Position numbers and translations under genes: made by a program
Notes under the pieces: generated by a model
Told to the model about the DNA's origin: nothing
The model's database searches: none
What the model saw: the letters and a program-made list of their open reading frames with translations, nothing else
NCBI GenBank assembly: GCA_963575645.1
Contig: OY754475.1
Span: forward strand, 21,366,509 to 21,430,508
Origin: Xanthostigma xanthostigma
Taxonomy: Eukaryota; Arthropoda; Insecta; Raphidioptera; Raphidiidae
DNA length: 64,000 bases
Direction of reading: 5' to 3'
Part shown: positions 56,487 through 64,000 of the stretch, in pieces
Position numbering within the stretch: the first letter of the stretch is position 1
Layout of the letters: each line of letters opens with the position of its first letter

Positions 56487-58466
56487 ATGGACGTACAACC
56501 AAAGAAGAAAGTTAATGAAAAATACTGTATCGTACCCATGTGTCACAATACAACTGCAAAAACACCAAACAAACTATACTTTTCGGTGCCCCGGAAAGAG
56601 AACTTGCGAAAAAAATGGTGTAACGCCATGAAACGGGACGAACACAGGAGTGCCCCACTATCTTACCGCTCGACACTTTATTGCTGTGAGGATCATTTTA
56701 ATGTAAGTACTACAAAACCAGTTTTATTTTGTTTATGCAATTTAAACTCTACTCAGCACATTCCTGACCCGTTTTAATGTCTGTGTTTCTGCGCGAAGTC
56801 TTTTTGGACACAACTGTGGAACGAGACCGTTTCGCGGACATGTTAACCGGAGACATGTTCTCTTAACTGTGGAACTGTTTTGCTTACTCCTAAACCTGCT
56901 CCTACATTGGATTCGTATTTTTCCCGATCCCGAAGAAAAACAAGATAATGTTGGTGTCTACATTGAAAAGGAAATCGGACTTCTCTTTCCTTCCGATGTC
57001 GTCGGTCCACATCGGCTCGGGAAAAATACGAATCCAATGTAGATGCACCCTAAGATGTATAAAATGAAGGCATAATATTATTTCTTTTCAGTTGGAGGAA
57101 GATGTGGACAATTTTTGGGAATTTAAACTAATGGGAAATACTCGTGCTAGATTAAAACAAAATACGGTTCCTCATATATTCGAGTGTCAAAATAAAACAG
57201 TTGCAGTACCTACGCAAAGAAAAAGGACGACGAATCGAAAAACGGTTCAAGAGGCGCCAGAAGAAGCGAAGAAAGCTCTCTCTGAAGCTTACACATCAAA
57301 ATTTACATTGTATGAGACATTTTTACTATACAATTAATAAGCAAGCCAGCGTATTGATAAAATATTCTAATCAGGGGTGTCGAGTACGTGGGTGCTCGGC
57401 GTCTTCATCGCGTGGAGCACCCCCGACCACAGATATATGAAGTACTACCACTTACACTAATTATAAAAGAGTCTATAGACTTGATATTTATAAGTGATAC
57501 ATATCGATTTTTCTGAGAATAAATAAAATGCAATTAATTTAACTTGATTAGTTTTTGCGGATTATTAAAGTAGATGAGTCTCCTATTAAGTTCAAATAAC
57601 AATTTCATTTTAATGAAGATGTACCGTCGTCTCGATCTTTGCCAATTTATGTAAACGAGTCCTTAAATAAGCACCCACGGACTTAGTCGACGCCCCTGAT
57701 TCTAACAAACATCTGTATTTACAGGCTAACCGTAAAAAACGAAAATCAAGCGACAGAAGACAGTTGTATAAATTCTGAAGTGTTTCACAGCGTCGAAACA
57801 GTCTGGTTAATAAAAAGTGCAGAAGAAAAAGCAATAAAACAAGAATTTCCGATCAACACTCGAGTCAATATAAAAGAAGAACCAACAGACAACAGTTCAC
57901 TAAATCAAACAATTGAACATCGAGACGCTTATTGCGATAGTGAAACAATTGGCAGTACGTATATTAAACAGGAATACGGCGACACCGAGCTGAAGTTACC
58001 TCCATGCGATGATGCCAACACGATAGACATAAAAGATCACGTCATAATAAAACAAGAGAACCACGATAAGAACTCGCATAATGTGAATGTTTTTAATAAC
58101 GGTAATTTTAACCCTCAAATACATACTAGCGAGAAACCGTTTCAGTGCGACGTCTGCAATAAAAGCTTCGCTCACATGTTTAATTTGAAAACTCACAAAC
58201 GACTACACACTGGAGAGAAACCGTACAAGTGCGACGTTTGCGACAGAAGCTTTTCACAGTTAGTCACATTGAAAAAGCATAAACGAGTGCATGCTTCGTT
58301 TGACTGCGACGTTTGTGAAAAAAGCTTTATAAGCGTGTTCGGTTTAAATGAACATAAACTACTTCATACCGGAGATGAACCCGAAACAAGTGAGTATTGT
58401 AGCAAGTATTTTTCATGGTTATGTAGTTATACATTAGCTCTGTTCCAACCTCTCTGCGAACGGTAA
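56487..58466 (+). CDS. Gene N: THAP-C2H2 fusion protein, 391 aa, 3 exons, truncated by a MITE
   Basis: Exon 1 (56487-56702) encodes MDVQPKKKVNEKYCIVPMC, KKW and YCCEDHFN. Its donor AAT|GTAAGT is phase 0. Exon 2 (57092-57309), after TTTTCAG, gives LEEDVDNFWEF and VPHIFECQ, closing the THAP domain, then a basic/acidic tail (...SEAYTSKFT). Exon 3 (57725-58466), after TTACAG, begins LTVKNENQ, with IKQEF, IKEEP, IKQEY and IIKQEN sites and three good C2H2 fingers. A fourth (ETSEYCSKYF) has lost its first Cys. The frame then enters a MITE at 58436 and stops inside it. Phases 0 and 2 fit. This is a clear THAP-zinc-finger fusion, probably a nuclear DNA-binding protein, with a recently shortened finger array. 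Confidence 0.82.
56903..57050. mobile_element. MITE in gene N intron 1
   Basis: CTACATTGGATTCGTATTTT and its inverse AAAATACGAATCCAATGTAG are about 90 bp apart. An internal GTCTACATTG repeats the end motif. No ORF. Confidence 0.7.
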
Positions 58467-58576
58467 CAGAACCGTCACAGTCATGCGCAGTAGCTAAAAC
58501 AAAACCGTATTGGTTTTGGAACTGCACTTGGCTGTGATGGTTCTTTTACCGTTCGCAGAGAGGTTGGAACAGAGCT
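58436..58576. mobile_element. 141-bp MITE ending the gene N frame
   Basis: Imperfect ~45-bp inverted ends starting AGCTCTGTTCCAACCTCTCT and holding GCGAACGGTAA. The gene N stop TAA lies in the left end. No target duplication clear by eye. Confidence 0.85.
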
Positions 58577-58692
58577 GTCACTAGCCTTTTGAAATTTGAC
58601 ACGAAACGATACTACATCTGGTGACAGAAGTTTAAACCATAAACACATTACATTTTTATGTCAACATTGCTTTATCGTTTATGTTTAAATAG

Positions 58693-59491
58693 TTATCGGT
58701 CACGAAAATGACGGAGATGCCGAATTATTCGTCGGAAAATCATTTGAATCGTACAAAGCCTGGAATGACTTTCTCGCAAGATATTCATCAAAAACGAAAA
58801 CCTGTTTTTGGAAAAGGAGCAGCAGAAAAATTGCAAATACTCCTTTCATTAAAAGGCCGCTTAATGCGTCGCTGGAATATTACGAAATATTTTATGCCTG
58901 CGTGCACGGAGGTCAAAAATTCCAGTCACAGAGCAAAGGATTTCGTAAGTCGACGTAAGTTTCTTTTCATTGATTGTAAAAAACGCAGTACTTCAAGGGC
59001 ATGCCTTTCTGTTTGTAGTAGAAACACCATATAACAAACGACATGACTGTACGCTTGATTACTCTTAAATTCAATTGTTTTAAATGACGTTTGTCTATAC
59101 TAATATTATAAAGAGGTTAAGTTTGTAAGTTTAGATGTAGGAGGTTATCTCGGAAACTACTCATCCGATTACAATTTTTTTTTCCCCAATTTTTAAAGTC
59201 TTCAGGAGGGACATGGGCTATATATTATCGCGTTAAAATAAAAGCACTTTTCGTGGAGACCAATTTTGCAAGTATGTCGACGAAAAAACAGTGGCAATCT
59301 ACAAATTCAGGCAAAGCCGGACCGGACCGCTAGTCTGTCAAAGTTTTTGGCTTAAATTTTTATTGTTATTTAGGACTATCAGACTGGAAAAACCATGCCA
59401 AGCAAATATTAAATTACGAGCATCAACAGACGGACAGACACTTGAAATTAAACATTTCTCGGACGTTCACAATCACGAAGGACATTCGGAG
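58693..59491 (+). CDS. Gene O: ZSWIM3-like N-terminal domain gene, two internal exons
   Basis: Exon 58693-58954 (acceptor TTAAATAG) encodes VGKSFESYKAWNDFLARY, CFWKRSSRKI, LEYYEIFYACVHGG and FQSQSKGFRKS. Its donor CGAC|GTAAGT is phase 2. Exon 59374-59491 (acceptor TTATTTAG) continues RLEKPCQANIKLRAS, DGQTLEIKHF and HNHEGHSE. Its donor GAG|GTAAAT is phase 0. The order (F/Y-rich block, YYEIxYACVHGG, Cys, LRAS..DGQ, HNHE) is the zinc-binding N-terminal domain of insect ZSWIM3-like proteins. The plus-strand ATG at 58708 is in the wrong frame. No start codon is visible, so an upstream exon is missing or lost. The next exon might be 61336-61793 (phase 0). Confidence 0.6.
59094..59334 (+). mobile_element. 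Helitron-like element in gene O intron
   Basis: Begins TCTATACTAATATTATAAAG and ends GCCGGACCGGACCGCTAGT. These are the 5' TC and the hairpin-plus-CTAG 3' end of insect Helitrons. ~240 bp, non-autonomous. It inserted between the two ZSWIM3-like exons. Confidence 0.7.
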
Positions 59492-59848
59492 GTAAATACT
59501 TAATTGTAATTTATTGAATGTTTTCTGTACACGGCGGACCCCTTCTAATCCCGGGCCCACAAGGTAGAGCCCTGCCAGTCTCTTCCCTTGTGGGATCATG
59601 GTCTATACTGTTTTGTTTGATACAAAAAAAGTACAGTAAATATTTCGGAGAGAAATGGATTTTTTTTTGTGAAGACATTAAAAAATAAAAAAACTAACCT
59701 CAAAACACTAACGTTGTCTTTTCGACACGTTTCGTTAACCATGTTAGCATCGTTTAAATTTAAATAGAAACGTGCGTCGAGAATAAGTTTGTTTTTTGAT
59801 GAAAAAAAAAAGAAAATCGAATTAGTTTTGAAAATGGCGCATTTATAG

Positions 59849-60882
59849 ATGGACATCAAGAAGCCTTCAAGTACAAAAAAGCATTGTATTGTGCCGATGT
59901 GTACAAATACAAGTGTCACTTCACCAAATAAACAATTTTTTACGGTTCCGAAAAACGAAAGTCGACGAAAGAAATGGTGCAAGGCTATGAAACGCGACGA
60001 AAAGAAAAACGCAAAAATGTCGAATATTTCATCGCTTTATTGCTGTGAAGATCATTTTAACGTAAGTATTTTACTGACATGCGTTAGAAGTTATACTTCT
60101 TTAGGTTGATTAAAATTAAGTTTAAATTTTGCAAAAAAATTGGTTGTCTGTAAAGTCGGTTTACGGACGATAGTTTTACGTGATAACGTATTCCGCTCGA
60201 ATATCATATTTAATAATACATAACCTAAATTTTAGTAGCTGTCAAACTTGGGCCGATCGTGCTTCTCTATCGATTATACTGCGCTCTCGCTTGCACGCAC
60301 AGGGTCAGGCGGAACGTTATGGCGTTACACTTTTTCGTGCGTGCAGCTGGTGTTTCATCAATTTATAAGACGTTATCACGTCAATAACTTCAATAATATT
60401 CATGTTATGCATGGACTGAATAATTATGGTACTTGGAGCGGATCTGTTAGAAAACCAAAATGTTTATTGTCGCGCGTCTACAACCTACAACTCTGTCTTC
60501 CTTTCAGATTTTGTTTTACGTAGAAATGACCTGCACGTTTGCTTTGTTTCTTTTGTTTCAGTTTAAAGAAGATCTTGAAAATTTTTGGGAATTTGAACTT
60601 ATGGACAATGTACTTGGCAGATTGAAAAAAAATGTTGTACCGCATATTTTCACATGTCAGAACACCGCAATAGAAAGAAATGTGCCGTTGAAGAAAAAAA
60701 GAACGAAAGTTATTGATGAAGCATTAAAAGAAATTGATGGAAGAACGTCTTTGAAGCAAGCTTCAAAAGAAGTTCTACCAAGTACTTCTACATCTACATC
60801 GATAGACTTCCGGATACCGTGCGAAGATGCTTCAAGGAGTACAAAAAAGGAAAATGTAAATGATGATAATTTTATTTTATAA
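59849..60882 (+). CDS. Gene P: THAP-domain protein, 177 aa, 2 exons
   Basis: Exon 1 (59849-60061) encodes MDIKKPSSTKKHCIVPMC, KKW and YCCEDHFN. Its donor AAC|GTAAGT is phase 0. Exon 2 (60562-60882), after TTTGTTTCAG, gives FKEDLENFWEFELM and VPHIFTCQ, closing the THAP domain. A Ser/Thr-rich tail ends NDDNFIL. Most similar to the THAP part of gene N, but with no finger exon attached. An alternative donor in the tail (GAAAAT|GTAAAT, phase 0) could join exon 61336-61793, which would give a longer C terminus. Likely nuclear DNA-binding protein; target unknown. Confidence 0.8.
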
Positions 60883-61335
60883 TTTTGAGTCACTAGTTTG
60901 TAATAAACCCGGTCCGGATTTGTAGGATACTAATTAAGGAGGCGCATAGAATTATTCAATTAATTTAACCAAAAAAATTCACAAAAATTAGTTCGCTGAA
61001 GCACAACTGTAAGTCCGATCACATGACTGATCTGTGCGACATGGTACCTCGCTGACCTGAGCATTCACAGTTTGGCCCTTCTCGGTAATGTCGCGGCTAA
61101 TCGGGCGCCGCCGCCGCTCCTTAAGGCCATAGCATGAAGTTACATGGCCTAGAGCTTTATCTAATGCAAAAAGAATTTTTTAATTCGAATTAGTATTTTC
61201 TGAAATTAGCGCGTTCAGACAAATAAACACTCTCCAGCTTTTTTAGTAGTATAGATGCTTTTTTTTCTACCATTTAAGAGTTTAAACACTTTATGATTCT
61301 TCAAGGTTTTAAAGTTACGCGATTTTTGTTTCAGA
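60883..61335. other. Spacer P to last exon
   Basis: AT-rich with a short GC-rich patch (GCGCCGCCGCCGCTCC near 61105). No domain recognised. Confidence 0.3.
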
Positions 61336-61793
61336 AAGAGGATAATTTACTACCAAAAAAGAGGAAAACACATCCTACTGAAATTTTACCAAAAAATCAA
61401 ATTCAAAAAGGCGCAGTAAAAACTACAATAAATTGTACTTCAAATGTCGTCGTCGGTATTAGAAATGAAATGAATGATGACCTTGAACATTGCCCTTTAA
61501 AGAATGATTCATCTGTGTCCATGAACCCAGAATCTTCAGCTCAAGATGTGAATTCGCAACCGAAAAGAAAATTATCTCTAACCGAAAAACGGAATGCAGC
61601 TCTTGCTCTGACCAATTCTCTTGCGGAATTGATGACGCATTCCTGTGACAATCAATTTTTTTCGCATTTAAATACTTTGAGGAAGCTGGAAAGTATTTGG
61701 AAAAAGGGAATGGAAGCGTCCATAGAGAAAACTAACTATTTTACTGAAGCAGACTCTCAAGAAATTGAAACTAGTGATTTTATTATGAACTAG
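61336..61793 (+). CDS. Unassigned 3' exon (basic, helical C terminus)
   Basis: Follows a good acceptor (TTTTTGTTTCAG) in phase 0 and begins KEDNLLPKKRK. It encodes a basic stretch and then a probable helical region (LALTNSLAELMTH ... HLNTLRKLESIWKKGMEA). The frame ends TTTATTATGAAC TAG. The stop TAG lies in the CTAG terminus of a minus-strand Helitron-like element, so the original C terminus may be lost. It could belong to gene P (THAP) or gene O (ZSWIM3-like), since both offer phase-0 donors. No family recognised. Confidence 0.5.
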
Positions 61794-62160
61794 CTGTTAT
61801 CCGAGACTTCGCGCTCGATTGAGAAAACAGATTTTTCCCATTATTTGGCGTAGTCACTCCTTTCTCGACGTAGGCATCAACTAAGAACGGAATTTATGCA
61901 AATCCTTTCCAAAACGGATTTTTTCATCTCTCTCTCTGGAAATCATCCACATCCACCCGCGTAGCAACTCACACCCATATGTGATGCTACGTGAAAAATC
62001 CGTTTTGGAAGGGACTTGCATTAAAAATCCGTTCTTAGTGGGTGTCTACATCGAGAAAGGCGTATAACTATGCCAAATTTCAAGTCAGTCGGGCGTATAG
62101 CTTTGGAGATCTTGTGATGAGACAGTCAGTCTGTCAGTGAATAGTATTTCGATTATATAT
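61790..62160 (-). mobile_element. Helitron-like element (3' end at 61790) with nested MITE
   Basis: Read on the minus strand, the end is GCGAAGTCTCGGATAACAGC TAGT, a typical hairpin plus CTAG terminus. The far boundary is approximate. The phrase 'atgccaaatttcaagtcag' near 62070 is usual in such elements. Confidence 0.5.
61859..62060. mobile_element. MITE nested in Helitron-like element
   Basis: ~65-bp imperfect inverted ends: CCTTTCTCGACGTAGGCATC at left and GGTGTCTACATCGAGAAAGG at right, with AAGAACGG and CCAAAACGGATTTTTTCA paired further in. 202 bp, no ORF. Confidence 0.8.
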
Positions 62161-62710
62161 TAAACAACTGGATGTGTTTTCGAAAAACGGGAACGAGATC
62201 CTGTTCTTTATATCGAACATTTGAAACTAATGTCGCGAAACTATAGCCCTGGAGGGCTGGACTCTTTAAAGAGAATACGTAAAAATATTTGTGATTTTAG
62301 CAATAAGTATTTAAATCATTGCCTTGTTCTATTCTTGTAATTATTGCCTTCAGTTCTAAAATGTTTTTCGATTTGAATGTGTTATACTGTCATTTTTTAA
62401 AGTGACGCATAATATTGTAAAAAATCTATTTCTGTTTTTAAATAGTTGTTAATAATGATGTTCTACAACTTAGAAAGATCTTTTTGTTGATATAGTATTT
62501 TTGGATTATTAAACTATTTTCTTACAACTTATTTAGATTCTCGTGTTTGGTGGCATGAACTTTCCTTACGTTTTTAGAATCAAGTTTTATGTTGATTTTT
62601 TAACAACGAAAGAATCAATTTTTCTAGTACAAAAATTTTAAAACTACGCTAGCTAACGTAACGACGTAAGAAATAATATTTATCTTTGTTAAACCTCGTA
62701 GTTCAGTAAT
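62161..62710. other. Spacer before gene Q
   Basis: AT-rich. Nothing recognised. Confidence 0.3.
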
Positions 62711-62739
62711 TAATGTTTATAAAAGGTGCCTCCATTCAC
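62711..62739 (+). pseudogene. ZAD exon-1 fossil upstream of gene Q (weak)
   Basis: TTATAAAAGGTGCCTCCATT CAC|GTAAGT. It is the most diverged of the seven but sits at the matching place, about 260 bp before the coding exon, and keeps a strong GTAAGT donor. Confidence 0.45.
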
Positions 62740-63003
62740 GTAAGTTAATACAGACGTTTTCAATCATGATTTGAAACAGTTACATGTTAAAGGAGACATT
62801 AAAATGTCGAACATTTTGACTCGTTGTAAGATTATTTTTTGAATTGCATTGTTTGTTATATTTAATAGTGTAAATTACTTATAAAATCATTGTTTGCATA
62901 AAAAGTATCTCGATATCAAAGAACTAATAAAAAAATTGTCATCTAAAATTGATTTGTGTACAACTTTTTCAATTCTTAACACCCTGTTTTAGTTGAAGCA
63001 ATA

Positions 63004-64000
63004 ATGGAATCTGATTATTCAAAACAAGTATCAGTGGATCCTGAAATCCCATTAAAATACGAAATTAAAAAAGAAGACACTACAATATCAACAGATTATA
63101 AGCCTTTGAACAGTATCGAAACAGTTTGGTTAAAAACTGCTGAACAAGTTTCGATAAAAACTGAAAATGTTGATGAAGAATTCAAGATTAAAGAAGAACC
63201 GGCGGACGACGATTCAGTATATCAAAACGTTGCTGAAACAAATGAATATTCAGTTGTTAAGCATGAATATGATGATACCGATGTGAAGTTGGAAACAGAT
63301 GCCAATATATTCAGCAACGGTAACGATTTTACAGATATACAAGATCACTTCATATTAACACACGGTCCCAATGAACACGAGGAGGTTAATGTACCCAAAG
63401 CACAGGAAAACAGCATCAAGATTACAAAATTGGTTTACTGTGACGTTTGCAATAAGTCTTTCACAAGATCTAGTAGCTTGGCTAACCACAAACGATTACA
63501 TACCGGCAAGAAACTATACAAATGTGAATTTTGTAATAACGTTTTTTCTCAATTGTCGAACTTAAAAAAACACAGACTACAACATACTGGTGAGAAACCG
63601 TTTCAGTGCGATATATGCCTCAAGGGTTTCACACGATCAAGTAGCTTGAGGGATCATAAATTTTTACATACCGGTGAGAAACCGTATAAGTGCAAGTCTT
63701 GCGATAGTAGTTTTACTCAGTTCTCGAACCTGCACAAACACGAACTGCAACATACTGGTGAGAAACCGTACCAGTGTGACGTTTGCAATAAGTTTTTCAC
63801 GCGGTCACGTAATTTGACAGATCACAAACGAATACACACTGGCGAAAAACCGTATAAGTGTAATTTATGTAATAAAAGTTTTACTCAGATGTCTAACGTA
63901 AAAAAACATCAATTGCAACATACCGGTGAGAAACCTTTTAAGTGCGACACTTGCAACAAGTGTTTCACGCGATCGAGTACCTTGAATGATCATAAACTTT
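63004..64000 (+). CDS. Gene Q: C2H2 zinc-finger protein without ZAD, partial (>332 aa)
   Basis: Open from ATG 63004 to the window end. The exon follows an acceptor (CTGTTTTAG) a few bases before the ATG. It starts MESDYSKQVS, with SIETVWLKTAEQ, IKEEPADD and VKHEYDDTD, the same acidic block as gene H. At least seven C2H2 fingers follow (VYCDVC, YKCEFC, FQCDIC, YKCKSC, YQCDVC, YKCNLC, FKCDTC), the last cut by the window edge. Linkers are TGEKP apart from TGKKL after finger 1. The fingers alternate two types (CFTRSSxLxDHK and SFTQxSNxxKHxLQH), suggesting growth by two-finger duplications. Closest to gene H. Likely nuclear regulator. Confidence 0.88.
   Translation, partial: MESDYSKQVSVDPEIPLKYEIKKEDTTISTDYKPLNSIETVWLKTAEQVSIKTENVDEEFKIKEEPADDDSVYQNVAETNEYSVVKHEYDDTDVKLETDANIFSNGNDFTDIQDHFILTHGPNEHEEVNVPKAQENSIKITKLVYCDVCNKSFTRSSSLANHKRLHTGKKLYKCEFCNNVFSQLSNLKKHRLQHTGEKPFQCDICLKGFTRSSSLRDHKFLHTGEKPYKCKSCDSSFTQFSNLHKHELQHTGEKPYQCDVCNKFFTRSRNLTDHKRIHTGEKPYKCNLCNKSFTQMSNVKKHQLQHTGEKPFKCDTCNKCFTRSSTLNDHKL

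Noticed and set aside
58708-59034. ORF starting ATG at 58708 (MTEMPNYSS...)
   Set aside because: A different frame of the same DNA encodes the recognisable ZSWIM3-like domain, with a splice donor at the right place.

Overview
The window is animal nuclear DNA, almost certainly from a holometabolous insect and most plausibly a moth or butterfly. The evidence is AT-rich intergenic DNA with short GT-AG introns, ZAD-type C2H2 zinc-finger genes (an arthropod-specific architecture), Helitron, Harbinger, hAT and Tigger-type elements, and 3' element tails of a kind common in Lepidoptera. The order level is inference. There are no bacterial-style operons and nothing resembling CRISPR. One 200-N assembly gap lies at 11985-12184.

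Layout. (1) 198-8701: four tandem minus-strand genes (here A-D), each with a short ZAD exon and a large exon that completes the ZAD and encodes 6-12 C2H2 fingers. (2) 8702-25300: about 16.6 kb of repeats. It holds a 24-bp satellite, the gap, an 8-bp satellite, two copies of a ~1.5-kb repeat with a tRNA-like Pol III head and a nested MITE (one copy carries a new 181-bp-arm palindrome), inverted copies of an exon-like sequence, and Tigger, hAT and Helitron fragments. (3) 25328-31630: ZAD-zinc-finger genes E (minus), F and G (plus); E and F are divergent across a 337-bp spacer. (4) 32061-64000: a plus-strand array of related zinc-finger genes (H, I, J, K, M, N, Q) without a coding ZAD. Each lies downstream of a short fossil of the ZAD exon's 3' end, and its N terminus is built from other modules: THAP exons, tandem basic repeats resembling a bZIP basic region, and acidic exons rich in SUMO-consensus-like sites. 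Single-exon hAT transposase, ZSWIM3-like and two-exon THAP genes lie between them.

The most interesting signal is this modular remodelling. Fossil ZAD exons that still carry a 5' splice site, interchangeable phase-2 exons, THAP exons that range from intact to rotted, one member that has lost all its fingers (I), and two whose finger arrays are cut by MITEs (J, N) capture stages of N-terminal domain replacement in an expanding transcription-factor cluster. The encoded proteins are probably nuclear DNA-binding regulators. No target or partner can be read from the sequence. ZAD and THAP domains commonly mediate dimerisation and DNA binding respectively, so loss or swap of these domains would change partner choice while keeping the finger arrays.

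Exon boundaries given in the entries were read by eye from GT-AG sites and phase matching. No transcript evidence was available.
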